Shown here in pieces: positions 11,371 to 44,294 of a stretch of DNA of 64,000 bases (position 1 is the first letter of the stretch; each line of letters starts with the position of its first letter). The position numbers were made by a program, and so were the translations under genes. A model generated the notes under the pieces. The model saw only the letters and a list, made by a program, of their open reading frames with translations, had not been told where the DNA came from and ran no database searches. Source of the stretch: Branchiostoma floridae (taxonomy: Eukaryota; Chordata; Leptocardii; Amphioxiformes; Branchiostomatidae); assembly GCF_000003815.2 (NCBI RefSeq), contig NC_049990.1, forward strand, positions 12,888,771 through 12,952,770. The letters run 5' to 3'.

Positions 11371-11623
11371 AATTATGGACCCAAGGCCAGTGCGGCGACT
11401 CCGGCTGTCCTAATGAATCCACCGTTGCCTGCTCAATGATTCATGGTGCCTGCGTGAGTAGCATACGTAATGCGGTACTTCCCAGCATCTCCCCGCCAGC
11501 TTCCGGTGTGATCATATTTAAGGATCGTGTTGGCTGTTATGCTTTGCAGACAGGAGAGGCGGCTGTTAACGTAGGGTTTACAGGTGTGTGGAAGCTACAG
11601 GTGACGGAAAATCGGCGTCCATC
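11371..11623 (+). promoter_or_regulatory. 5' flank / probable 5' UTR of neuroligin A
   Basis: No TATA box at a convincing distance. A possible splice acceptor (ATGCTTTGCAG ending at 11550) suggests that 11551-11623 is 5' UTR preceded by an unseen noncoding exon. Confidence 0.3.
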
Positions 11624-31930
<20,307 letters not shown>

Positions 31931-32842
31931 AAACTTATCAAAGGAAAAGAAACTCGACCAAGCACATTCAATGAGAAATATTCTTCAGCCTGAAGTTTGT
32001 ACGGTTCTGTTGATCACAATGTAGTGTCTCAGATGAAACAAGCAATGTTTTCCTTGGTGCCATTATTGTCTTCATTTCAGACCATCAAACAGTATCAATC
32101 AGATACAAATATATCTGATCGTTGCCATGATGGAATAAGATCTCTGTTTTTGGTATTCAAACTTCTTTTGGCTATGGTGATAAAGATAAATGCATACATT
32201 CTAACCACTGAGTGTCCACATGTGCTGCACCGGATCAAGCAGCAAGTGATTCGAATTGATAAGTCTGATAGCAACAGTATATCCTATTAGAACTATTTAT
32301 GGACTGTCATGCATTCAGTCGTTAGTCTCTGTCAATTATACTAGAAACTTTACCCCAGTCTCTGTATGTGTGTTCGTTATTCCAAGTATTATGATGAATA
32401 ATAAGTCTTCTTTGTAACGGTGATAGTATTCTTTTTATGAAAAGTGACGCGTGAGGGGCTATATCAAGTTACTTTTTCATCGATGCACAGCCGATTCTGT
32501 CTTACCTGGAACTGAATGTCCATATCTTCATGTATGTATATATAGCTGCCATTATATGGTAAAAGTTTGAATATGATCGCGAAAGCTAGGTATGTTTCCT
32601 ATAGTTGTTAAAGTTACTTGACATGTCGTGTACATGTGTATTTCGAAACTCATCATTGTAGAGTGAATGGCAATGAGAAACTTGCTTTCATCAGACGTTG
32701 GTAAATCGTCCCATATCGTTCTCGCATATGATAAATGATATTATTTACGTCCAGACATCCTTTACACATTTCTGAGCCTACAAGACGTTGTCCATTCTAT
32801 ATTCACTACTGCTGAAAAGGCTAATACAACACAACAAGCGAC

Positions 32843-32848
32843 AATAAA
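32843..32848 (+). terminator. Candidate polyadenylation signal of neuroligin A
   Basis: First canonical AATAAA seen after the stop codon, giving a 3' UTR of roughly 0.9 kb (31931 to about 32865). No ORF or repeat landmark interrupts this interval. The signal is short, so chance occurrence is possible. Confidence 0.4.
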
Positions 32849-33173
32849 GACATGTAAAACAATCGATATACTGTATCACGTTATAGCCGGACTAAATCGC
32901 CTCAGCGGAGCAATTAGCTCCCGACAGCCGGAGATTGAGCAGCTCAGGCAACGTTTTGTTGCGTCTTGTATTGTGAGAAGACATGAGTACAAATGTATGC
33001 AAAGCGGTTTCTAAAGATCTCATTTAAAGGAGCGTTGAAGAAGATATCTAAGATTCTTTTGGTCCATGATGACGTTTGATGTTTTCATTCTAGAAAAGCA
33101 AATGTAGCTCTACCCGAATTACGTCAACAGTCGAATTACGTCAACCTTCGTCAGGAATGAGGTGATCGATTCC

Positions 33174-33689
33174 CTGAGCACGTGACTTTAAGGTCACGTG
33201 ACTCAAGTTATAATCTTCTTGCCTGGCAAGCGATATCGGCCTCCATCTCGTTTGAGTGTCGGCTGGTGGGCTCAAATCGCGTCCTTCATTGCGACATTAT
33301 CCAACACTATATGACAGTTGTTAGTTGCACCATAAAGACAAAACAAGGAAGGAAGATAAGTGTGGAGTTATCTATCGCTGGGCATTAATACTGAAGAATA
33401 TTTTTCACCCATGGGCAAAACTAAGCCTAAATTCTCCTAGCCTCTTGGAGCACACGAGACCTAGTTTGGTCTCGCCACAGCAAGCACATACATACAGAAT
33501 CACTGCACATTTCTCAACTTGGGCGAAATACGAATATTGGCCACCGATCCGGATTACTTCGTGAGGGGAATAAAAGATGCCATTTACTTTAAGAGCCTCC
33601 AGTCGACCCGAGACCGGGGCCGATATTGCTTGCCAGACAATCAAATGTATTACTCGAGTCATCACGTGTCCTTTGGGTAACGTGCTCAG
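33174..33689. mobile_element. MITE with TIRs of about 100 bp
   Basis: Ends CTGAGCACGT...ACGTGCTCAG. The arms share CACGTGA, CTGGCAAGC.ATATCGGCC and TCGA/TCTCG blocks over about 100 bp. The interior has no transposase. E-box CACGTG sites lie inside the TIRs. Confidence 0.8.
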
Positions 33690-35013
33690 AATAATTAAAT
33701 CAACTCAACCCTAAAGAAAGTTGACGCCAAAGCGACTAAAATTCCAGATAATTAAGATTTGCTCGTTTTAAATGCAATTACCAAGCTTCATCAAGGTGAG
33801 GAATCAATTACAATGACTAGGTAAGTTTTCAATATTTACGCCATGGGCAGCTGACGGCATAGCCTGCACGGCCTAACCTCGTTAGGTTACCACTTTATTT
33901 CGCTACATTGTCAGTTTGCCACCGCCATTTTGCCACATAGCACGTCTTTTTCCCCAATTTGATTGTTATTTCTCTAGATAGCAAATTATAGGAGGTGGGC
34001 ATTTTCTGACGGTACCAGTGATCTTGCCCCCTCTCTCGCCCCCTTTAGCGATTTCGGGTTTAAAACGGGTTTACATGACAATTTAGAAGGTGATTGGTAT
34101 AAATCACAAAATGCAGTTTCAGAATGATATAAGTACACGAGTTTGATACATAACTCCATCCATAGTATTAATATTAACGTAATTACACGGTAATAAGATA
34201 GTTGAACTTGTTTCGGACAAGGAGGGTTGCATATATTGCATATACCTGAGTCTCAACATAAGATATATTTCATTGTATTCACCTGTCCTCAAGCAACCTA
34301 TACATCTCCAATATGAAGTCTCTACCATGAATTGACCACAAAAGAACTATGTAATGTCTTTATTAATTATGCAAATAAGCTATTCATTAGAATAATGCAC
34401 ATTTTGGAATATTGCACCTGGCCAAGGGGTATCTTCACCTTCAACCTGACTGTTTTTCTAGTATTTAGGACTGGTGCGTTAAGACTGGTAATTTACCAGT
34501 GTCTCTGACTCTGTAGCATTTAGAAACAGGTATATCAACTTGCGCGTAGATAGTGTTTATAATGAGAAACTATTGTTCACTAGTCTTGTGTTTTTGTTAG
34601 TGCTTTAATTGGAAATGTTTCCAACACGAGAAAGAAAATACTGTGACAAATTGAAAACATATAGCTGACGTATTCTGTACCATAGACGGTGTTGATTTAT
34701 ACGTTCGCAATACTTAAGCACTATTCTTTAAAGCTACCTCAGCTGAAAAAAATGGTCTTTTTCATTTCAATATCTTTGAAGTTTGAACCGAACAATATAG
34801 TGTCGACTTGCCAGGTATCACATCTTACGGTAATAAGGTGCCATATAGGTATTGGGTAACACATCAACTATGTCACTCCCAGATGCAGTATATTACCGGT
34901 CGAAAGCGCTAAAGGAGGGGAGGAGGCGAGATCGCTAGGGGGTGGGGGACGAGAACGCTAAGGGGAGGGGGACGAGAACGCTGTGACACCGGCTTTAAAG
35001 ATACAGATACAGA

Positions 35014-35390
35014 TGTAAATTTGGTGATCGTACAGTAACCCGTTTCGAAATTACGAGGGCCTATAGGGGGGATGATTTATTGATAAGAAACCGTTATTGT
35101 TAACTTTCTGTGTGATATGTTTAGGTATTATGGGTATTCCCCTTTTTAGCCCTACAAATCAATTACTGATGTCATAATCACATAATATTACGTCATAATG
35201 ATCTAAAAATTTCAGGAATTATAAAACAAAACGAGCACATCACCCCCTGCAACCGGGTCGTTCAGTGAAATATGACCAGGTGCTGCATGCCGTGCCGCGA
35301 GCCGCGTGCCGCGAAGCTGGTGTACATGTGTACATAATACAGACGCAAATTTGGTGATCTTACAGTGGGCCGTTTCGAAATCACACCCCC
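35014..35390 (+). repeat. Dispersed repeat R6, copy 1
   Basis: TGATAAGAAACCGTTATTGT, TAGGTATTATGGGTATTCCC and ACCCCCTGCAA match 37590-37810 in order. Interrupted at about 35250-35340 by a short GC-rich piece. Confidence 0.7.
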
Positions 35391-35505
35391 TGGCCAGGGA
35401 ATGCCCAAAAGTCTCAGTCTGAATAGGGTCAAACATCTTTTCAATCTCCAGCTATACTATCTTCAAGCTCACATGCACTTTGTGATATTTTACCATACAA
35501 AAGGC

Positions 35506-35938
35506 TCGTTCTCATTGAAATGCTGTCGCCTGACTTTACGACTTGATATTGAGCAAATTATAGACAGCATGACACGAGTACGATGGTTGCCATGGTTATA
35601 TTATCCACGTATATGACTAGAAATGGCCGTTTTTGTGACGCTTACAGTTTTTCTGGTTTTCTAAAAAAAGCAACAAAAAAAGGGTCATTGACTGCCACTT
35701 GTATCTCACCTTGCTTACAAAATTATCTGAATAAACGACTGTAACAAACGTTGCCATTGTTTTATGCTTTCTAAGCATGCTGTCTGACCCGGTGCAAAAA
35801 TGCTGCCCACTTTTTAAATTTCCCTAGGAAGTCTGCCTTAATAATGTAGCCAATAATGTTAACAGGTAGTTTTCACTGAAATAAAGCCGATTTATTTTCG
35901 ACCCCAAAAATGCCAATTTTGACATTTCAATGAGAACT
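35506..35938 (-). mobile_element. TIR transposon T1, copy 3 (internally deleted)
   Basis: Bounded by CTCGTTCTCATTGAAATG and CATTTCAATGAGAAC. The interior (GTAACAAACGTTGCC, GTTTTCACTGAAATAAAGCC) matches copy 2 in reverse orientation at half its length. Confidence 0.75.
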
Positions 35939-36279
35939 AGTGAAAAGAGACTCTGAGTTATTTCAACAGGACAATTGTCATTTGAATAATCCTTGCCCCA
36001 GGTCTCATAGGCAGACAACATTATAGATTTAGTACATATATCATAAAATTTAAGTAGGGGTTTAGGGAATGATGATTTATGAAAAGGGGGGTGATACTGA
36101 AAGCAGCTTTGCGTGCCTTTAAAGACAATTGCTTTTTGGCCAAAGAATATGTGCCTGGCGAGAACAATAACAGTCCTAGATAACGGTATATGAACTTCCA
36201 ATTCTAATCAATGAATGAATTCTACACCAAAGAAAAATTTGATGTACTTCCTTTTTTAAACCACCACATTAGTTCTCTT

Positions 36280-36425
36280 TATGTAGACAAAACTTAGACA
36301 TCCAGATAAAAGATACGCCCAAAAATCAGTTACTGAAGAGACTGGATATCAGTTTGAAAACGGTCAGACATTTCAGACATCATCAAATGTCTGTCGTCAG
36401 TGCCACTGGATAGCAATTGATATAC
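36280..36425 (-). mobile_element. Penelope-like remnant with CUGACGA hammerhead, copy 3
   Basis: The minus strand reads AGTGGCACTGACGA, the hammerhead, CCGTTTTCAAACTGATATCC, then TTTTTGGGCGTATCTTTTA. Same block order as at 100-400 and 17433-17560. Confidence 0.5.
36358..36406 (-). ncRNA. Hammerhead-like ribozyme motif, copy c3
   Basis: CUGACGA (RC of 36394-36400), perfect 6-bp stem II AGACAU / AUGUCU with loop UUGAUG, GAAA (RC of 36371-36374), then UGUC. Stem II differs from c1/c2 on both sides yet still pairs. Confidence 0.62.
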
Positions 36426-36579
36426 AAAACAGATCTAGTTGCAGAAAAGGTTTATGCCACCCCAAAGTTTTATAAGATATTCCGTTTATTCTGTCTTATA
36501 GCAATGGTAAAGTTTTGTGTTAATACTGCCAAACTACGTCTCTCCATTACAAGGTACAAGGTTAATGACCATTGGAGAA

Positions 36580-36930
36580 CAGAGGGACACCTCTTGGATA
36601 TCTTCCCAAAATGTGTATGAAATGTTGCGTTTTTCTGTTTAATCTATCTGTCCGCGCAGTTTAAGTGAACAAGCGGGACACCTCCATCGTTTTGCTTTAA
36701 TATATCTTCCCAAGACGTATATCAAATGTTGCCTTTTTCTATTAAACATAAGACATGTTTAATCTTTTTCTCCGCTAGTTTACGCAAGCAGGGGAACCTC
36801 ACCCATGTAGCTTATATGTTCCTTAAACTTGTATGAAATGTTGCATTAACATACGGCATGTTTAGTCTTTATTATGCACAGTTTAAGCGAACGGAGGGAC
36901 ACCATCCCCGTTTCATTTTTTTTAGCTTAA
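36580..36930. repeat. Degenerate tandem repeat, about 115-bp unit, 3 units
   Basis: Each unit has ATGAAATGTTGC-type, GTTTAATCTTT and CAGTTTAAG.GAAC..G..GGACACC blocks. Confidence 0.6.
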
Positions 36931-37810
36931 ACCGTCCCTAAAATTCATAAACATCTACGGGAACTTTAGGCATCTTTACCCTATCCAGACTGGGGGGGGG
37001 GGGGGGGCTAAAAGTGCCGCGCCAACTTTGACGTCGTATAGCTCCCGAACGGCTAGTGCTAGAATAACCAAACTTGGTGACTTTTTCCTAGATTATTGTT
37101 GGTAACAAGTTACAAAAAAAAAGAGTAAGTTTCTAATTTTTGTGTTGCCATGGCAACGGGTTTCTGAAAGGCAAATTTTACAAAAATCACTAATTTGGGT
37201 TTAAACTATGGGGTTTTAAGATTTTCTTCCTAAACTTGACTTTTTTATGTATCTTTAAGATCTAACACATCTTAGTTGAACATCTATAATTGAATATTCA
37301 TAAATTATGCTAATGAGATGAGTGATTGGTCAAAATCCAAGATGGCCGACAATATCATGATGAAAAGTATAACCAGCTGATCTACACTCGGATTTCATCA
37401 CTACTTGGTATTTTCTTACAGAAAACATTCAAACGAACCTTTTATCTCTTTCTATGTGGTTTTAGCATTATACGTTGTATCTTAAGACGTTTAAGGTCGA
37501 TAATCCAAGATGGCGGATAGCTAAACTATTGATGACGTCATTCTATGACGTCATTTCGAAGTCGTTGCGTCAGCTTTTGACAACAGAAGTCTCATAACAC
37601 TTAAATATTGATAAGAAACTGTTATTCTTAACTTTTTGAGTGAGATATTTAGGTATTATGGTAATTCCCCGTTTTAGCCAAAAAAATCAATTAAATACGT
37701 TCGTCATATTACATCATAATGATATAAAAATGTTAGTAATTATAAAACTCGACGAGCATAACACCCCCTGCAAATTTGGTGACGTTCAGTAAGCCGTTTT
37801 GAAAATATGA
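36930..37810 (+). repeat. Dispersed repeat R6, copy 2 (longer)
   Basis: 3' part (37590-37810) matches R6 copy 1. The 5' part includes TGCCATGGCAACGGGTTTCT and paired CCAAGATGGC sites. No ORF with family resemblance. Confidence 0.6.
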
Positions 37811-40800
37811 AGGGGGGCCGAATCCAACCTACATCCGCACCTACGTAAAGACCACGTTACTCTAATCTTTACGTACTCGTATAAGAGGTGTAAAGGTCCG
37901 TAAAGAAGAAAAATACGTCAACGTTAAGTATAGTTTAAGCATGCTTAAATGCCGTTTTTCGTAACGTGTAACTTAGAGGTCCATGCCGACGCACCCGATT
38001 CCAACCTGACTCTATGCTGTTTAAGTATGCCCGACGGCGTCCTGCAGTGAGATCTTCACTAGTCCTAGACCGTTCTTGCGAAATTAAACCTTTAGTCACA
38101 TACCTTGTAATTTACTTCAATACAATACACCTTCCCCATACCTGTGCCACCTCACTACGTTCGGCTTGTTCGGTTGATGTCTTTGTGCGACCAAAAAGCC
38201 TCTACATGCAGAGCAGAATAAAGACATCACATGCCCCAAACCACTGTACGTGTACCCTCTCTTTGTACGTAAGGGTAATCCGTAGACATCAATCAGCAGC
38301 TACCCACTTCATTGATATGGAACATGGGTAAAACAGTTCACACCTCACGTGATCCAGAGGGGAATGTATAGTCTATTGTGACTACATGAAAGTGAGTCCT
38401 ATATCTAACAGTCTTTGCCTCAAATCTGATACTGACGTGAAATTCGTAAGGCAAGCTTCCAAACTAGTCAGAAAACTCTTGCATATTATGGAATGAATAA
38501 GTATTTAAAAATGCACACTTTATTGACTCTTAATTAACATGGATACATGTATGGGTTAAAAAAAGGATGTAGGTACCTAAATTGATCCTATTCAGTGGAT
38601 AATGTCCAATTTGTATGTAGGGAAAGACGTGAAATCGACCGCAAAATTGTGCGAAGGGCACATCGGCAGGACGTAAAATTGGCTGGACGGAGGTTCGTTA
38701 TCAGAACCAATCGACTGAGACGTTGCAATTAACAAATTTCACGGATGAAAATCCTTGTTCTAGGCTACCATTCTTGTCAGTTCTGTGACAGGGGAAGGTG
38801 CATCTTTGTTAGATCGTGAAATCTGGTAAAACCTGATTTGTACAACTTTTCAGATTCAGATTCTTAATTTTTTAATGCAACTAGAGCACCACAACCTGAA
38901 ACCTTATTACTGATGTTAACCAAGTCGAATACATGTTTATCATTGATAATTCAAAAAAGGACCTCAAATACGGTCCTCATTCGTAAAAGTATATCTAATT
39001 TAGTTGACCATCTTCTCTTCCAAAAAAAAGCACAAGTTGTAGAAAAGAAGGCTTCAGGAAAAACGCATCTACGGCTCTTAAATAAGCTATCCTGTTTTTG
39101 TCTGAAATGCAAATTATGTGTTCTAAACGAATTGCGCAGATGATAAGCGTTTGGATAAGTTAACTGCTTTCTATATATAAACAAACTTAACGACTGATGT
39201 ATTTTTTCTGTGATGATACAAATAAGGTCCTCATCAGAATAAATTAGCAATTGATCTTCTCTAACCAAATAACGCAATATGTTCTTCAGTTTTTATGTTT
39301 TTCAAAGTATGAAAGTCTTATGTCAGGGAAAGTTAGTTTTGTAGTATGAACTATTCATTATGCAAATGAGAACCTGATTTGCATAATATTTGCCTGATAA
39401 TGTCTACTTTTACTTAGCTTCCAGTTGCTGCAAGATTGAAATTTCCATCATTAACCATTATGGTATCATAGTATTTTCTCAATGATTACATTGGGTATAC
39501 GTTTGCATAATTGATGTCTACTGATATTTGTCTTTTTCAGTTACATGGCACATGTTTCATGCCACAGCTTCTTTCCTCTTGTTGTAAAGAGCTATCTACC
39601 AACCAACAATCGGTGACAACGGCTTGTTCAGAACACGAGATATCAAAACGTGAAGTTTCGCTGCACTGCCAAGTGAAGTCGCTATGACCTAAGATGTAAT
39701 TTTCTTCTGCAGATGTTCTTTAGTTTACCTCACCCTCCTTTGTTTTCTACTTGTACATAAAGGGAAGTTTACATTCCTTAATAAACTAACCCAGATCAAT
39801 TATACAGCTTCCTACATACGTACAATTGCCAAGAGGCGAGAGGACGTCGAATGTACTAGAGTATATTAGACGTTTATAAGTATGGTATATACTATATATG
39901 AATATGATTGTTAACATGTGACCTGTGCTTAGCCCAAACATAATGAACAAAATCAAAAAGCGATCACCCAACTAAGACCAAAAGACCCTTGTCCGAATCC
40001 ACGTCCGGAGTCTTCAACTTATGAAGTTGAGACGCGTACATGGAAGAAGAAGAAGAATGACAAGTTAATTCAGTGCCTAATGCTTAGGTGAAATAATACT
40101 ACCTTAAAGGTAATAATTGGCGGGAAATGACAGATATTGTTAGAGCTTAATCCCCAGCTGACAAAAAGGTAACCTATCAGTGCAAAGCAATACCAAAAAC
40201 AACGAGAGTTCGGAGACCTCATACTTCCGTTAAACATCTAGAGATTTGAAAAAAAAATATTCAATTTATTTTCTAATTTGCATAATCCATGCATGTGGTA
40301 ATGTTCATGTTAACATTATTTAGTTAGTACATAATTAGTATCTGTTAAGGCCTTAGTAATTACTTTTTATGAATGACATCATCAGAATGACATTGAATGC
40401 CAAAAAAAATGAGATAAGGCAAAAAAGATGGCTAAATTAGACACCATTAATGTTGTAACAAGAAATAAAGCAACAAAACATGGTATCACAGCCTATAAAG
40501 CATTGAGGTATTGAAGTCTTGCTATGAAAAACTCTGGAAACATCAGAATTCTTAATGAATTATGCAAATCTATCTATGGTTCTATCAATGTTCCTTTTTT
40601 TTATTTATGCACCTTATCAATATATCAATCACCTGTAAATTATCTTGACAACTGAAAGTAATAATGTTCAACTTAAACTTAACTTCAACATGTGAATGAA
40701 AGCCCAACCCTTTACCATTGAGGAATAAAACAACCATCCATCTGCTTGTCAGCCAGATTGACACATGGTTACATTATGTCCCAGTTAGACTAAACCATTG

Positions 40801-41088
40801 GTTACCAAAGGGGTTACAATGGCATCACACAATATCCTCAATCGTTATGCTTAAAAAATCCTCATCAGCAGAAATGCATATCATTGTGTACATCTTTGTC
40901 TAAGCTACCTGCATGCCTAAAATGGTGCTAATCTGTCGTTCCTTTCTTCAGTTACCCTGATTGGAATGCTTTGCCAAAATACCCCTGTAAATCAAATGTT
41001 AGGGGGCTCAAACTTGTCACACATTGTCCTAAAGTCCCAAGCTACATTCTATTACTTCCATGAATACTTCCATATTCATGGCAGTTAT

Positions 41089-41290
41089 AAGTGTGGCAAT
41101 AAAAAAAATTACCATGGCGACGGTTTTATTGTTTATCAGTATTATTGATGTGTATAAGTATTCGTTTTCTAGTCATTAGCCTGCATGGTGGTTTTGCGCA
41201 ATGTATGCTTGCAGTGCATTGCTGTTAACGAAAAAGGTGGTCTCCTGAATGATGAGTGACCTATTGTAAATGTCCCTTATCACACACATG
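41089..41290 (+). repeat. Dispersed repeat R4, copy 3
   Basis: AGTGTGGCAATAAAA then ACCATGGCGACGGTTTTATT, later GATGAGTGACC. Confidence 0.75.
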
Positions 41291-41479
41291 AGGTCCTAAA
41301 TTATTTCACTTGATCATCTTCTCCACCTAAATAACACTATGATTTTAAGCATTAAAGTCTAAGAAAATAAAACTATTGTAACTTTCATCAATAATGAAAA
41401 CCATCCTCAAAGTTGCATTATCTATGTTTGATAATGGCCAACTTAACGTTGCTGCACTATGCTACTATATTTTTTCATT

Positions 41480-41670
41480 AATTGTGCAAATTAGGTCACG
41501 ATGGTGTTTCTCTTTTTGACGACGCCTCAGGGGAGTCGTCAAGTGGTATATTTTGCATTCAGTCTGCAAAAATTCTAGGAATTGCACAGGCATTTCCACA
41601 GGAATGCAGTATGCTGGGTATGCAAGCCCTCCCCCCCCCCCAAATCTGTTCCAGATGTATCTCTGGTATG
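41480..41670. repeat. Dispersed repeat shared with 58390-58500
   Basis: CAGTCTGCAAAAATTCTAGG and AATTGCACAGGCATTT...CCACAGG occur at both sites. A GACGACGCCTCAGGGG piece nearby also has relatives at 28.8 and 58.9 kb. Confidence 0.6.
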
Positions 41671-43524
41671 CAATGGTGGAATGTAGGTCACACTTGCTCC
41701 CTGGAGGAATTTGTCCTTTGAAACTAGACAGGGAACTCTCCACAATGGATCACGTTGTCTTGGTTGTTATGTTATGTTATGTTATGAAGGATACATATTC
41801 TTTTCTAGAGCTTGTTCAAGCCATACGCCACAGGCAGACAGGAAGACTTCTGTAGTGCTAAGCTGTAGGTTTAGGTCACTGGCAGACCATTGTGCTGTAC
41901 CGGGGATAGTACATTTCTGCTGGCTGTAGGTTTATGTTACAGGTGGGCTAGTATATTGTGCCAGGGATAGTGCGACAGGGAAGTTCCAGTCTATTTCTGA
42001 TTTGAGCTGTATTGTTGTACCCTCAATCGTCGTCATGGCAATAATACATTTTTATTGCCAGTCTTGTTTCAGTTACATTCGTTATACGGTTGAGTATCCT
42101 ATTATGAAATGCATTGGATTTATAAACTGCCCTCATTAATCATGTAAATTTGCCCCCGAATTGCTTGTTTAGTATTTGATTATGTAAAGCATCTCCTAGG
42201 CTATCTACATTCTAAATATCATGACGATCTATTAACCCCTTCCCAAGCTATAACCCTCTTTGAAGGCGCGGATAAAAATTCTATAGAATTCCATTGAACT
42301 CTAAGAAGAAGAAGAAAGAAGAACACACCAGCAGAAACAAATTGACAATACTTTTTCCCTGCCGGGAAACATAATGGCAGTAGATAAACAAGGTAAGCCC
42401 TGTAAATTATGAAAATACATGAGTATACCATTTACAGAAGAACAGCATAAATTATAATGAACTAAGGAGAAGCATTTTATTTGATAGTACTCCCTATCAG
42501 TACCGAAACAGTGAATACTGAAGATGATTAACACTTCATTCAAAACTCACAACTTTCCCATGCCCATAACGCCCTATGATTAAGTCACGATGATCCCCAC
42601 GTGTTTTCTGGTCTACTTCCAACCACAGATGATGATGCTAACAACAACCATAGTCTAAGGAAGGGCGAAGTGACAGGAAGGCTGTGGTCTAAGAACAAAG
42701 TCGTGGGAAGGTCCTTATTGTGTAACTTTCTACATAATTGTGATTGAGCCAGACGCTCTTGCAGAACTGTTGGATTGCTGAAACCAATATGGTGTGATAG
42801 GAAATAATTGATTTCATGTAACAATCAATCAATCTGTTCTCAATGAATTCCATCATTGAATTAAAAGTAAATAATTATCATCATTATCATCAACGCATTT
42901 CGAGTAATTACATTCTCATGAGTCCCTTTCAATCAAATAGTCCAGTATATATAGCTAGCATTATTATCTACAATTGAAGCACTAACAATATCCAGAGACA
43001 AAAAAAAACTAGCGGGAAACAATGAAGCGGCCATGATGATAACATTGGCACGAGCTGATGTGGAGTATAACTACAAGCCGTGACATGTCAGCATTCCCAC
43101 AGAAACCATCTGATTCTGTCAGTGATATGTCAAGCCATGGTCGTCACTGACCGATACAGGTGGGAAATACCTACACTTCCATTCCTCATGTGGCACTCCG
43201 AAATCGTTCTGCAACTCTCTGCTATATCAAAAGATAAAACATTGATTAAGACATTTAGGTATCACCCGGTGTCAACACAGCCGTGACATCATTACACGCA
43301 ACATTATCACCGTAAGAGACAGTCTAGTTAGTATCTTGCAGACAGAGAGAGAGGGGAGAGGGTTCACATGACGTATGCCTCCATTGGCATTGCATAATGA
43401 AAATAATTCTGGTACATTTGATTATATAAATGATATAAGAAACTAACCGATCGCATGTTAGAGTGGGTTACAAAGTGTGCACGAATACTACTATACGGCG
43501 TTTTAAAATAATAACTATAATAAC

Positions 43525-43530
43525 TTTAAT
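43525..43530 (-). terminator. Candidate variant polyadenylation signal (ATTAAA) of neuroligin B
   Basis: About 100 nt past the stop codon on the minus strand. ATTAAA is the commonest variant signal, but the surrounding DNA is AT-rich and this may be chance. Confidence 0.25.
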
Positions 43531-43630
43531 ACGGTTGGGATAGATATTGCAGCGTTAACCTATATTTCATTTCTTTGTAACACGACAAATATATTTACAT
43601 GGAGATAGTTCCTCTACTACAGAATGGCAG

Positions 43631-44294
43631 TCAGACCATCTGGGGATTGTTTCTCGTCTTGGCGCAAGTTTTACTCTCCAATTCGTGACTACCCAGGTCT
43701 TTCTGCCTATATTTTCCCTCAACACTAGGATAGTGTTGTCTCTTCTTGTCCTTTCGGTGATAACAGACGGCAAATACAACAATGTTTACGAAAAACAAAG
43801 ATGTTCCAACTGCAATAACAACGCTGAGCTCAGTGGAATAACTTCGTCTCTCTTGTTTGTTGTTGTTCACTGAATCAAACCAGTTCGGCGGTACATCAAC
43901 CTTTGGTCTGGTCAGGCCAGTGGGTAAAGTCTTGTCCACAGGAACACATGTTGATGGGAGTGACCTGTCAGCTTGCGTCGGCACCGTTTTGTCCAAGCTC
44001 GTTAGTCCGTCTTTGAGGAGGATTCCCCTCCCGACATCCAAGCCTTTACAAAGATCTATAAGGTCAGAAGATGAATCTCCCTTTAGAACAGCTTGTGGAC
44101 GAATGAGTTTCGGAATGAGATCTGTCCAGAACGCAACACGCTGCGAGCGGTATCCTTGCCTGACCCTTGGTTTCATGCCGAGATACATATAGTCTTGGTC
44201 GGCTATTGTATAGTTGTTCCAGACGAGGTCTTCGTATTTGTTAGGGCGCATGTGAATGAACCGTGTCTTTTGTTTTCGCGGTGCGTTAGGATCC
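43631..44294 (-). CDS. NLGN: Neuroligin B exon 6-equivalent (stalk, TM helix, tail, stop)
   Basis: Acceptor TTTTCAG. Encodes [38 protein letters not shown], a Thr/Pro-rich stalk with two similar blocks (DKTVPT and DKTLPT, likely O-glycosylated), the TM core [18 protein letters not shown], and a basic tail ending NNPQMV before TGA at 43633-43631. 220 residues, against 242 in A. No class I PDZ ligand. Confidence 0.92.

Larger units (their letters stand above)
31931..43630. other. Convergent intergenic region between neuroligins A and B
   Basis: 3' UTR of A to about 32.86 kb, then a MITE, repeats R6, T1 copy 3, a hammerhead remnant, a minisatellite and R4 copy 3 (listed separately). 33.7-35.0, 37.8-41.0 and 41.7-43.5 kb hold no gene I can recognise. 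38.9-39.55 kb carries AGGTCCTCAT / GATCTTCTC-type dispersed repeats. Confidence 0.6.

Noticed and set aside
37990-38331. 105-codon plus ORF
   Set aside because: No recognisable domain, no splice partner and no codon-pattern support.
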